Shown here piece after piece: positions 1-7,348 of a stretch of DNA of 24,913 bases. The translations under genes were made by a program, and so were the position numbers. Numbering within the stretch: the first letter of the stretch is position 1; each line of letters begins with the position of its first letter. The DNA is from Leptolyngbyaceae cyanobacterium M65_K2018_010. Its GTDB lineage: Bacteria; Cyanobacteriota; Cyanobacteriia; Phormidesmidales; Phormidesmidaceae. Under the pieces are notes generated by a model. That model did no database searches. It saw only the letters and a list, made by a program, of their open reading frames with translations, and was not told the origin of the DNA. The stretch spans positions 1 to 24,913 of the forward strand of contig DVEE01000033.1 of the NCBI GenBank assembly GCA_015295885.1, read 5' to 3'.

Positions 1-1390
1 CCTCTTGCCCGCCCGCCCTCTCGCTATTGGCTAAGTCCGCCAGTTTAACCAGGTGCCGATCCAACCACTCCCGGTAGGGGTGCTCGGTGGCGATTTGATG
101 CTTAATCTCCTCATCGGCGACGATGCGGCCCTCCTCCATATTCACCAGAAACATGCGACCGGGCTCCAGACGGCCCTTGTAGGCGACATTCTCGGGGGCT
201 ACGGGCAGCACCCCCGCTTCCGAGGCCATGATCACCAGGTCGTCTTTGGTGACGGTGTAGCGGGAGGGACGTAGGCCATTGCGATCCAACACAGCACCGA
301 TCATGGTGCCGTCGGTAAAGGCGATGGAGGCGGGGCCGTCCCAGGGCTCCATCAGGCAGGCGTGGTATTCGTAGAAGGCTTTTTTCTCGGGGCTCATGGA
401 CTCGTGGGCACTCCACGGCTCCGGAATCATCATCATCACCGCATGGGGCAGGGAGCGGCCCGCCAGGGCCATTAACTCCAGGGTGTTGTCGAAAATACCG
501 GAGTCGCTGCCATCCTTGTTAATTAAAGGTTGGGTGCGTTGCAGGTCATCCCCGAACAGGTCGGATTCAAACATGGACTGGCGAGCATACATCCAGTTGA
601 TGTTGCCGCGCAGGGTATTAATTTCCCCATTGTGGGCCACGTAGCGGTAGGGGTGCGATCGCTCCCAACTGGGGAAGGTATTCGTACTGAAGCGGGAGTG
701 TACTAGGGCCAGGGCACTTTCCAGATCTGGGTCGGCCAGGTCGGGGAAGTAGAGCCCCACCTGTTCTGGGGTGAGCATGCCCTTATAGACCAGGGTGCGG
801 CAGGAGAGGCTGGTGGCATACCAGTAGGGGTCTACACCAGTGGGGCGAATAGCCGAGTGCGATCGCTTGCGAATCACGTAGAGCTTGCGCTCAAAGGCCT
901 GGTCGTCAGCCAGTTGCTCAGACCGCTGGATAAACACCTGTTCCATGAAGGGTTCGCTGGCCTTAGCGGTTGCCCCCAGGGAGGAATCGTCCGTCGGCAC
1001 ATCCCGCCAACCTAAGACCCGCTGACCTTCCTCTGCCACAATGCGCTCAAACAGGCGCCGGCTTTTGTCCCGTTCCAGGGGATCGGGGGAAGCAAACAAA
1101 AAGCCCACCCCGTAGTGCCCTGGCTCTGGCAGGGTAATCCCTTCGGCAGCGGCCACCTTAGCCATAAACCGATGGGGCATTTGCAACAAAATACCTGCGC
1201 CATCGCCGGTGTTGGCTTCTGCCCCCACCGCCCCCCGGTGGGCTAGGTTCACCAGAATTGTCAGTCCCTGTTCCACAATAGTATGGGACTGTGCTCCCTT
1301 CATGTGAACCACAAAGCCGACACCGCAGGCATCGTGCTCATACTGGGGATGGTAAAGACCTTGAGCTTGGGGCGGTTGCGTTCGAGCCAT
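1..1390 (-). CDS. gltS: Ferredoxin-dependent glutamate synthase, N-terminal part (cut by left edge)
   Basis: Transfers the amide of glutamine to 2-oxoglutarate to give two glutamates, using reduced ferredoxin; the second half of the GS-GOGAT cycle. About 463 of the roughly 1,500 residues expected are present, all within the class II glutamine amidotransferase domain; the synthase and FMN domains lie beyond the left edge. The start is ATG at 1388-1390, with an in-frame TGA immediately upstream, so no longer form is possible. A short propeptide ends at EHDACGVGFV, where Cys22 is the expected N-terminal nucleophile after processing. Other visible family segments are LAHRGAVGAEANTGDGAG, VHSRFSTNTFPSW and AHNGEINTLRGN. 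The reading frame is open from the start to the window edge. I prefer the ferredoxin form because this is a cyanobacterium, but the N-terminal part alone cannot exclude the NADPH-type large subunit (gltB). Confidence 0.93.
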   Translation of the reverse strand, partial: MARTQPPQAQGLYHPQYEHDACGVGFVVHMKGAQSHTIVEQGLTILVNLAHRGAVGAEANTGDGAGILLQMPHRFMAKVAAAEGITLPEPGHYGVGFLFASPDPLERDKSRRLFERIVAEEGQRVLGWRDVPTDDSSLGATAKASEPFMEQVFIQRSEQLADDQAFERKLYVIRKRSHSAIRPTGVDPYWYATSLSCRTLVYKGMLTPEQVGLYFPDLADPDLESALALVHSRFSTNTFPSWERSHPYRYVAHNGEINTLRGNINWMYARQSMFESDLFGDDLQRTQPLINKDGSDSGIFDNTLELMALAGRSLPHAVMMMIPEPWSAHESMSPEKKAFYEYHACLMEPWDGPASIAFTDGTMIGAVLDRNGLRPSRYTVTKDDLVIMASEAGVLPVAPENVAYKGRLEPGRMFLVNMEEGRIVADEEIKHQIATEHPYREWLDRHLVKLADLANSERAGGQE

Positions 1391-1430
1391 TCAACTTACC
1401 GAGCAAAAACGACGATTGATAACCCGACGG

Positions 1431-1448
1431 TAGGAGCGATCGCTCCTA
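1431..1448. repeat. 18-bp perfect palindrome centred on HIP1, in the gltS leader
   Basis: TAGGAGCGATCGCTCCTA reads identically on both strands and contains the HIP1 octamer GCGATCGC at 1436-1443. It lies about 40 nt upstream of the gltS start codon, so in RNA it would fold as a stable hairpin near the ribosome-binding region. HIP1 is very common in many cyanobacteria; the flanking five bases on each side extend this copy well past the usual octamer. Confidence 0.8.
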
Positions 1449-1472
1449 ACCCGTTGATCAGCATTCTCTAGG

Positions 1473-1496
1473 GAGATGGCTGGTCCCAGCCATCTC
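1473..1496. repeat. Perfect inverted repeat (hairpin) in the gltS leader
   Basis: GAGATGGCTGG is followed after two bases by its exact reverse complement CCAGCCATCTC. In the gltS transcript this would form a strong stem of about 10 bp, roughly 85-110 nt before the start codon. There is no T run after it on either strand, so it is not a classical intrinsic terminator. A protein-binding site or a leader structure is equally possible. Confidence 0.6.
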
Positions 1497-2042
1497 TTAA
1501 GAAAATCATCAGTATCCCATCGCGAAAGTTTTGCAAAACATAACAAAACCCTTGGGGGCAAAAACCCTTCCCAAAGATTCGGTTCGTTCATAATCCCTTT
1601 GCCACCCAAAGGAGCCTGAGGGGTGATATTCCTATGACCTAGAAAACCTAAGCCATGATTTCTCACAGGCTCCAAAGTCCTCTACTAGCCTCTGATTCAG
1701 GCTTCTAGTCCGATATTTTTAGCTCCATTTTTTACCCCACCTTGTTAACTCATTTCCAGGCCAAATAACAGTCCCTTTCCCACGCCAATGGACTGCCAAA
1801 ACCCAGGTCATGAGATCTTGACTTTGAACCGAGGGGATGGATTCACCGGAGCCTCCGATCAGGTGAGGGGAGCTTCGATTCTGCCCCTTGCAGTGATCAT
1901 CGAATGGAGCCTGACCACCCTTGACATTCTCGCCCGACTTCTCCCTGGCCAGGGGTACTTTTCCCTCCCCACAGGGAGTTTAGCCAGGCTAGTTAAATGC
2001 GCTAGTATGGGCCATGTTGGGTTTGTTTAGGCGGCTGATTCT

Positions 2043-2786
2043 GTGACTTCTCTCCCCTCCGACTCTGCTCTCCGGCGCCGTCAGGGGCAGCTTAGGGCCA
2101 GGCGTAGGCAACGTCGGCGGGTGACGTCAGCCGTGGCTGGGTTACTGCTCGTATTGACGGGAATGTTGGTGGTGCGGGCGGTTCCCAAGCATTCCTTAAG
2201 GCATTTACAGGAAGTCGTTTGGGTCAGTCATCCTAAACCCCTAGCCATGCAAGGAGGAGATCCCTACATCCGCGCTCTGATGCGTACCATTTCGGCGGCC
2301 GAGTCTAACACCAGCGAGCCCTACAGTATTCTCTATGGGGGCGAATCCTTTAACCCGATCCACCGCCACCCCAACATTTGCGTCAAAATTGTGGCTGGGC
2401 CCAATACCGGCAAATGTACCACTGCCGCTGGCCGCTACCAGTTTTTAACCCAAACCTGGGAGGAAAAAGCCCGTAAGTACCACCCTCGGCCACCGGCCTG
2501 GTACCAGGTCTGGAGTGAGTACAGCTTTGACCCCGAATCCCAAGATATGGTGGTTTACCAATGGTTGAAGGATTCTTCCGCCTGGGGATTAGATATTTCC
2601 GACGCCCTCCGCCAGGGGCGGTTAGAGGAGGTGCTGAAACGGCTCTCGGGCACCTGGACCAGTCTGGGTTATGGCATTGAGTCCAATAGCATGACCGCTC
2701 GCTTGCCTCGTATCTACCGCAATTTGCTAGAGGAGGAACTCCAGAATGCCCCCTCTGGAGCTCTGCCCAGCCCAGATTCCCTCTAA
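2043..2786 (+). CDS. Membrane-anchored muramidase/lytic transglycosylase, phage lambda R-like (GH104 type)
   Basis: 247 residues. A very basic N-terminus (RRRQGQLRARRRQRRR, about residues 11-26) is followed by a hydrophobic segment at about 30-46, which suggests a signal anchor with the catalytic domain outside the cytoplasm. Residues 72-235 follow the order of the lambda R endolysin family: ISAAESNT with candidate catalytic Glu87, YGGESFNPIHRHP, TAAGRYQFLTQTWEE (the diagnostic GRYQ segment), and a final SLGYG segment. The family cleaves peptidoglycan between MurNAc and GlcNAc without water. The start is GTG at 2043; an in-frame TAG at 2028-2030 rules out a longer form, and no strong Shine-Dalgarno is visible. 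The gene converges on gatD with 24 bp between them. Nothing else phage-like is present, so a housekeeping wall-remodelling role is more likely than a prophage remnant. Confidence 0.82.
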   Translation: MTSLPSDSALRRRQGQLRARRRQRRRVTSAVAGLLLVLTGMLVVRAVPKHSLRHLQEVVWVSHPKPLAMQGGDPYIRALMRTISAAESNTSEPYSILYGGESFNPIHRHPNICVKIVAGPNTGKCTTAAGRYQFLTQTWEEKARKYHPRPPAWYQVWSEYSFDPESQDMVVYQWLKDSSAWGLDISDALRQGRLEEVLKRLSGTWTSLGYGIESNSMTARLPRIYRNLLEEELQNAPSGALPSPDSL

Positions 2787-2810
2787 ATTCTCCATTAAGT
2801 TCTCCATCGC

Positions 2811-3605
2811 CTAGGCGTGGTACTGCTCAACCACGTACTGGTGAGCCGCCAGTTCTTCCCGATCCGCTAGACTGGGTAGGGTCAGAGTACTATCCCCACT
2901 CCGGTAGCGCAGGGCTAATCCCAACAGCAGATCAGCGAAGTGAGGATTCTTGGGTAGCAGCGACCCGTGCATGTAGCTGCCAAACACATTTTTATAGCGG
3001 GCCCCTTCGTAGTCCGCCGATGCATTGTTACCGAATCCGACCAGGGTTTTGGCTAAAGGCTCCACCCCAGCCCCCAAGTAGGTTTGCCCGGAATGGTTTT
3101 CAAATCCGACCAGGGTATGGGGAATAGCCTTGGGCTGGGTATAGAGACTCAGCATTTGTTGATACAGGGCTGGTAGAATCTCTGCGATCAGATTGCCGAT
3201 ACAGCGCTGTTTAACCTCGCTGCCCGGGGCCCGGGTATCCACGTTAATAATCCCCAGGCCACGAGTTTCCTCGCCATTGCCCATCAGAAAGGTATTGCCC
3301 ATCAACTGATAGCCTCCACAGACCCCTAAGAAAACCGCCCCCGCTTCGGTATCGGCTTTGATGGTGTCGTACTTGCGACCGTGGAAGTCATCCACCACTG
3401 CGACCTGGTCATTATCCTGCCCCCCCCCCATGAAGTAAAGGTCGGTTTCCCCCGGTGTCGGTCGATCGCCCATGGTCAATGCCTTGACGGTACAGTCAAT
3501 CCCCAACCACTGGCAGCGCCGCCGCAGCACAATCAGGTTGCCGGTATCACCGTAGAGGTTGAGGTGATCCGGGTAAAGGTGGGTGATAGTCAGGGAGTAG
3601 GTCAT
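2811..3605 (-). CDS. gatD: Lipid II isoglutaminyl synthase, glutamine amidotransferase subunit GatD
   Basis: A class I (CobB/CobQ-type) glutamine amidotransferase that supplies ammonia to MurT for amidating the D-Glu of the lipid II stem peptide. From ATG 3605 it has 264 residues and opens MTYSLTITHLYPDHLNLYGD, typical of the family. The nucleophile is Cys96 in LGVCGGYQLMG and the partner is His213 in GSYMHGSLLPKN; MGGGQDNDQ at about residues 59-67 is also characteristic. A start at 3620 would add five residues and overlap murT by 11 nt; ATG 3605 leaves a 4-nt gap after the murT stop and fits the family better. The genes are cotranscribed as murT-gatD. The Gly triplet at residues 60-62 is encoded within a run of ten G. 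Confidence 0.9.
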   Translation of the reverse strand: MTYSLTITHLYPDHLNLYGDTGNLIVLRRRCQWLGIDCTVKALTMGDRPTPGETDLYFMGGGQDNDQVAVVDDFHGRKYDTIKADTEAGAVFLGVCGGYQLMGNTFLMGNGEETRGLGIINVDTRAPGSEVKQRCIGNLIAEILPALYQQMLSLYTQPKAIPHTLVGFENHSGQTYLGAGVEPLAKTLVGFGNNASADYEGARYKNVFGSYMHGSLLPKNPHFADLLLGLALRYRSGDSTLTLPSLADREELAAHQYVVEQYHA

Positions 3606-3609
3606 GGCT

Positions 3610-4929
3610 CTAGACCGCATCGAGGGTTTTGCCCATCAGTTTACGAAATTCCAGCATGGCGGTGTAGGTGGGCATGACAAACACCGTTTCGCCGGTCTGG
3701 GCCCGCTCAAAGGATTGTTCAATCGCCGCTCGAATCGATTCCACCGTCAAAATCGGTTGGGTGGTCGGTTGATCCAGGGCATATTTAAGGCGCACCCGCA
3801 TATCCTGAGCTCGCCGGCCAGTGCAGATGACCCAGTCAATCTGGGCCTGGTTTAGCCGCTCTAGTTCGCTGTCCCACAGCCAGGAGACATCCTTACCGTC
3901 GGCGGTGTTGTCGTTGATGGCCAGCAGTAGCTTAAGGGCAGGAATAGAGCGAAGCAACTCTAGACTGAGGCTAAAGCTGGCTGGATTTTTCACCAAGAGC
4001 AGGCGGTAATACACCTGTTTGTTACCCACCTGGCGGGTTAGCATTTCGCCGCGGCCAAAGGCCGGCTGAAAGGTTTGCAACCCCTGCACCGCAGTCCGGC
4101 TGTCTACCCCCAGCAGCAGGGCGATCGCGATCGCGGTGAGGGCGTTATAGACATGGAAAAACCCTGGGGAGGCGGTTCTAGCCTGGGGAATAGCAATGGT
4201 TTGACCGGCCATCCGACCCTGGATGGCAAAGTCAGTGGTCAGATCTTGATTAATGTGAATATCGGTAGCCTCCAAACCAGGGCTATCGGGTTCCCGGCGG
4301 TGGAGGGTGCCTTCGTAGGGTAAGCGACCCGCGTATTCCTCTGCCAAAGAGACGAAATAGGTGGGGTTCGGTAACCCCTGGGTCAGTCGGACCGTGCGAG
4401 GGTCATCCCCATTCACCACGACCTGGGCTTGGGGGCATTGGGCAATGCCCTCTCGAATCAACTTTTCCGTGCGATCAATTTCTCCGTAGGCATCCAGTTG
4501 GTCGCGGTAGAGGTTAGTCACCGCAATCACCCGGGGCCGCAGCAAGGCCGCGATACGGGGCAGGGTAGCTTCTTCTACCTCTAGAATGGCGTGGGTAAAA
4601 TCCAATCGCCCCCAACCATTACACTGCTTCAACAGTTCTGACAAAATGCCCTGGCTCAGGTTAGCCCCGGCCCGATTGCGTAGAATTTTGCCTCCCTCCA
4701 CCTGGGTCAAGATGGCACTTAGCATGGTTTGGGTGGTAGTTTTTCCATTGGTGCCCGTAATGGCAATGACCGTTGGAATTTGCCGCACCAACGCCCCCAG
4801 GACGAAGGGGAAATACTGCCCGACGATATATCCTGGCAGGGCGGTGCCCGACCCCCGCCCTGAGCGTTGCAAGACCAGGGTCAGGAGTTTGGCAAAGGCC
4901 ACAATGGGAATTAACAATAATGAGCTCAT
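3610..4929 (-). CDS. murT: Lipid II isoglutaminyl synthase, Mur-ligase-like subunit MurT
   Basis: 439 residues with Mur ligase architecture. The ATP-binding loop is ITGTNGKTTT (about residues 57-66), followed by the central domain (LEVEEATLPRIAALLRPRVI, NLYRDQLDAYGEIDRTEKLI, VVNGDDPRTV) and a C-terminal DUF1727-like domain (FGRGEMLTR, LLVKNPASFS, DWVICTGRRAQDM). MurT activates the alpha-carboxyl of D-Glu in lipid II, and GatD delivers ammonia. Gram-positive MurT proteins carry a four-cysteine zinc ribbon after the NGDDP segment; here no CxxC motif is present and the stretch is short. A hydrophobic N-terminus (residues 1-20) is usual for the family. ATG 4929 is the first plausible start. The pair is best known from Gram-positives but also occurs in cyanobacteria. 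Confidence 0.9.
   Translation of the reverse strand: MSSLLLIPIVAFAKLLTLVLQRSGRGSGTALPGYIVGQYFPFVLGALVRQIPTVIAITGTNGKTTTQTMLSAILTQVEGGKILRNRAGANLSQGILSELLKQCNGWGRLDFTHAILEVEEATLPRIAALLRPRVIAVTNLYRDQLDAYGEIDRTEKLIREGIAQCPQAQVVVNGDDPRTVRLTQGLPNPTYFVSLAEEYAGRLPYEGTLHRREPDSPGLEATDIHINQDLTTDFAIQGRMAGQTIAIPQARTASPGFFHVYNALTAIAIALLLGVDSRTAVQGLQTFQPAFGRGEMLTRQVGNKQVYYRLLLVKNPASFSLSLELLRSIPALKLLLAINDNTADGKDVSWLWDSELERLNQAQIDWVICTGRRAQDMRVRLKYALDQPTTQPILTVESIRAAIEQSFERAQTGETVFVMPTYTAMLEFRKLMGKTLDAV
4121..4134. repeat. Two overlapping HIP1 octamers inside murT
   Basis: GCGATCGCGATCGC contains two copies of GCGATCGC sharing two bases. It encodes Ala-Ile-Ala-Ile-Ala within LTAIAIALLLG of MurT. HIP1 is a genome-wide cyanobacterial repeat that sits largely inside coding DNA; about 20 copies occur in this window (others at 655, 859 and 1436). 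Confidence 0.8.
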
Positions 4930-5088
4930 GGCAGGGCGGAGCTAGAGCGAGCATCAAAACTAACCTGTTCACGTTACCGCAAACCCTACCCCTCAGCGTC
5001 ATCTGCCTCAAAAGAGCATTGCGCCCAGGGTGACCTCGCCATCTACGGGGAGCATGGGTTGAGGAAACCCCTCGGTGGAGCCTAACGG

Positions 5089-5487
5089 TCAGATTTCCCT
5101 ATCCCTAGTCCGCAATAGGGCCAGGGAGCGAGCCAAACGAGCCTGGGTTTGAACCATCATGGGGCCGCGCAGGCGCAGGCGGGCGGCCATCAGGAAAATG
5201 ATCCCCAGCAGCAAATTAACTCCTCCCACGATGGCAAGGGTGACCATCCAACTCAGACCTAACCCATGTACAAAAAACAGGGCCAGAACCTGGGCTAGCA
5301 CTAGGACCATGGTCAGCAGACCGACCCCTAGACCCAGCATGACAAAGCCACCGATTAACCGGCGTTTTTCGTAGTTAGCTTCCTGTAGCGCTATATCTAG
5401 GTGCATATCTACCAGCAACGAGATCAGCCTGAGGATTCGCCTCAGGTAGTCTTCCAACCGGTCCAAGGCAGAGTCAGAACTAGCCAC
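5089..5487 (-). CDS. Phage-holin-superfamily (YqjE-like) two-TM membrane protein
   Basis: 132 residues. An amphipathic N-terminal helix (about 8-40, including RLEDYLRRILRLISLLVDMH and a KRR at 41-43) precedes two membrane helices at about 45-72 and 78-101, with a basic C-terminal tail. This is the layout of the Phage_holin_3_6/actinobacterial holin-X family, whose E. coli member is YqjE. Despite the name, most members are chromosomal and have no proven lysis role. The start overlaps the stop of the upstream partner by 8 nt (5480-5487), so the two are translationally coupled. Function is unknown; membrane association of a complex with its partner is the reasonable guess. Confidence 0.7.
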   Translation of the reverse strand: MASSDSALDRLEDYLRRILRLISLLVDMHLDIALQEANYEKRRLIGGFVMLGLGVGLLTMVLVLAQVLALFFVHGLGLSWMVTLAIVGGVNLLLGIIFLMAARLRLRGPMMVQTQARLARSLALLRTRDREI

Positions 5488-5944
5488 GTTTGCCTCCTAA
5501 CAGTAGGCCTAGGATAAAACCCAACCCCACAGCCATCAGCAAACTGGTGCCCAAATGACTCCGTGCTTTTTGTTCTAATTCCGGCAGTAGTTCCGCTTTA
5601 AAGTCTTCCATCAGTTGGGCACTACGGCTTTCCAGTTCATTGAGCCATGCATCCACCTGCGTGGACCGATCCCCTTCTACAGTCGTTGTCTCCCTTAGGG
5701 GGGGTGGGGCTGACCAAGGGGGATTCCCCAGAGTGGCCAGCTCCTTAAGGTAAAGACGAATCAGGGTAGGGGTATGGCGGGTTTGATCACAGAGGTAGCC
5801 GATCACCTGCTCTGGATTTCCTTCGGTAGCCAGAAGATCTTCCCGACTGAGGTGCGGCCATTCCTTGAGGATCAACGGCACCAACTCGGGAAAGGATTGC
5901 TGAAAGCTGGGGGTGGGGGAGCCCCCCTGACCATGGGTTGTCAT
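5480..5944 (-). CDS. Tail-anchored protein with CsbD-like N-terminus and DUF883/YqjD-like C-terminus
   Basis: 154 residues. Residues 15-70 (FPELVPLILKEWPHLSREDLLATEGNPEQ and following) resemble the CsbD-like helical unit common in stress proteins. A Pro-rich linker at about 74-82 and a charged helix at about 96-130 follow. Residues 134-150 (a GLGFILGLLLGG-type segment ending in KRG) form a glycine-rich single membrane anchor like that of ElaB/YqjD (DUF883). The downstream holin-superfamily gene overlaps by 8 nt, matching the yqjD-yqjE arrangement of E. coli, where YqjD is an inner-membrane ribosome-associated protein. The similarity is judged by eye and is weak at the N-terminus. The gene is divergent from the cysteine desulfurase across 189 bp. 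Confidence 0.65.
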   Translation of the reverse strand: MTTHGQGGSPTPSFQQSFPELVPLILKEWPHLSREDLLATEGNPEQVIGYLCDQTRHTPTLIRLYLKELATLGNPPWSAPPPLRETTTVEGDRSTQVDAWLNELESRSAQLMEDFKAELLPELEQKARSHLGTSLLMAVGLGFILGLLLGGKRG

Positions 5945-6133
5945 AATTTACAAATAGCCAAGCTGGCGGTAGAACTCGTGAGAATTGATGGCCACTGGTC
6001 TAATCCACCACTGTTATGGTAGCGACCCAGCCCCAGGGCTCAGCAATCTTTAGGTCAATCTAAACGGGCTGACCCAAGGGCAGACCCTAGAGGCCTGCGG
6101 AAAAGCCCGGAACTGGTTAGATTGGGATTATAG

Positions 6134-7336
6134 ATGGAGATTGAAAATCTGGCCCTGCCCCCTGCGTCTATGGCTAACCGGCCCATTTACTTGGACTACC
6201 AGGCCACCACCCCGGTCGATTCACGGGTGGTCGAGGCCATGGTGCCTTTCTTTACCGAGCACTTTGGCAACCCGGCCAGCCTCACCCACCTCTACGGTTG
6301 GGAAGCTGAGGCGGCGGTGAAGCGGGCCCGGGAAACCCTGGCGGCGGCGATTAACGCCAGCCCGGAGGAAATCATCTTTACCAGCGGGGCCACGGAAGCC
6401 AATAATTTAGCCCTGAAGGGAGTTGCTGAAGCCTACTTTAGCCAGGGTCGCCACATCATTACCGTGCAGACCGAGCACCGGGCGGTGCTAGCCCCCTGTG
6501 CTTACCTGGAGTCTCTGGGGTTTGCCCTCACCTATCTGCCCGTCCAAGCCGATGGCTTACTGGATTTAAACACCCTAGAGGCTGCCCTGCGGCCAGACAC
6601 CATTCTGGTTTCGGTGATGGCCGCTAATAACGAGATTGGCGTATTGCAACCGCTGGCGGACATTGGCGCCCTGTGTCGAGAACGGGGAGTGCTCTTCCAC
6701 AGCGACGCCGCCCAGGCGATCGGCAAAATTCCCCTGGATGTCCAGGCCCTGCAGATTGATCTGCTTTCTCTGACGGCCCATAAAGTCTACGGCCCTAAAG
6801 GGATTGGGGCGCTCTACGTGCGCCGTCGGCAACCACGGGTGAGTCTGGCTCCCCAACTCCATGGCGGGGGCCAGGAACGGGGCCTGCGATCGGGCACCCT
6901 CTATCCCCCCCAAATTGTGGGTTTTGCCAAGGCCATTGAGTTGGGATTGGCGGAAATGTCGACCGAACGCGATCGCTTAACCGACCTCCGTAACACCCTA
7001 TGGCATGGCCTCCAAGCCTGTGGGAACGTTCACCTGAATGGTCACCCCAGCCAACGGCTGCCCGGCAATTTAAACGTCAGCTTTGAGGGGGTTGATGGGG
7101 CAGCCCTGGTACTGGGCCTGCGATCGCTGGTAGCCCTCTCCTCAGGATCGGCCTGTAGCTCCGTTGACACGGCCCCCTCCCACGTTCTCAAGGCCCTGGG
7201 CCATAGTGATGACTTGGCCTACGCCTCGCTGCGCTTTGGCCTGGGTCGATTCACCACCGCCGCAGAAATCGAGGCCGTGGCCGAGGGTGTGGTAGCTACG
7301 GTGCAGGCCCTCAGGCCAGCCTCATCGGTAGCCTAG
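6134..7336 (+). CDS. Cysteine desulfurase, IscS/NifS family
   Basis: 400-residue PLP enzyme that converts cysteine to alanine and a protein persulfide for Fe-S cluster and thio-cofactor synthesis. It opens IYLDYQATTPVDSRVVEAM. Key residues are visible: SGATEANNLALKG (83-95), His115 in EHRAV, Asp191 in HSDAAQAIGK, Lys217 in TAHKVYGPKG (PLP Schiff base), and Cys341 in SSGSACSS (persulfide). The LHGGGQERGLRSGTL stretch is typical of the IscS group (I) rather than SufS. The start may be ATG 6134 or ATG 6170 (MANRPIYLDYQ); neither has a clear Shine-Dalgarno, and homologues often begin close to the second. No Fe-S scaffold gene is next to it, so a housekeeping role is assumed. Confidence 0.92.
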   Translation: MEIENLALPPASMANRPIYLDYQATTPVDSRVVEAMVPFFTEHFGNPASLTHLYGWEAEAAVKRARETLAAAINASPEEIIFTSGATEANNLALKGVAEAYFSQGRHIITVQTEHRAVLAPCAYLESLGFALTYLPVQADGLLDLNTLEAALRPDTILVSVMAANNEIGVLQPLADIGALCRERGVLFHSDAAQAIGKIPLDVQALQIDLLSLTAHKVYGPKGIGALYVRRRQPRVSLAPQLHGGGQERGLRSGTLYPPQIVGFAKAIELGLAEMSTERDRLTDLRNTLWHGLQACGNVHLNGHPSQRLPGNLNVSFEGVDGAALVLGLRSLVALSSGSACSSVDTAPSHVLKALGHSDDLAYASLRFGLGRFTTAAEIEAVAEGVVATVQALRPASSVA

Positions 7337-7348
7337 GCGAAGCCTGAC

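Larger units (their letters stand above)
1391..2042. other. Non-coding region between divergent gltS and muramidase genes, rich in palindromes
   Basis: This is the only gene-free stretch above 300 bp. It must hold the promoters and leaders of both divergent genes. Short open frames exist on both strands, but none has a recognisable domain or a convincing ribosome-binding site. Directly visible structures include the HIP1-centred palindrome at 1431-1448, a perfect hairpin at 1473-1496, the 12-bp palindrome GTTTTGCAAAAC at 1528-1539, a wide inverted repeat of GGAGCCTG/CAGGCTCC at 1611-1618 and 1666-1673, and the palindrome CCCTGGCCAGGG at 1943-1954. A TTGACA hexamer sits at 1921-1926 but has no good -10 partner. 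I found no NtcA box (GTA-N8-TAC) and no glutamine-riboswitch (glnA RNA) motifs upstream of gltS. Confidence 0.7.

Noticed and set aside
1391..1675. 94-codon minus-strand open frame ahead of gltS
   Set aside because: It runs through the leader palindromes, and its product shows no family features. It is more likely untranslated leader.
1921..1949. TTGACA as a promoter -35 for the muramidase gene
   Set aside because: The hexamer is perfect, but the bases at the expected -10 position are GC-rich and do not resemble TATAAT.
1788..2030. 80-codon open frame upstream of the muramidase gene
   Set aside because: No Shine-Dalgarno, no recognisable domain, and it overlaps several palindromes in the regulatory region. 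It ends just before the GTG start of the muramidase, but its composition does not look like a leader peptide.
1391..2042. Glutamine riboswitch or NtcA box in front of gltS
   Set aside because: The characteristic glnA-RNA segments and any GTA-N8-TAC pair were looked for and not found.
5055..5075. GGGTT/AACCC hairpin between the holin-superfamily gene and murT
   Set aside because: Short 5-bp stem and no T run on the minus strand; too weak to call a terminator.
2043..5944. Endolysin-like, holin-like and wall genes as a prophage lysis cassette
   Set aside because: No other phage genes, integrase or attachment repeats. The holin-superfamily gene is on the other strand, separated by murT-gatD, and its partner resembles chromosomal YqjD.
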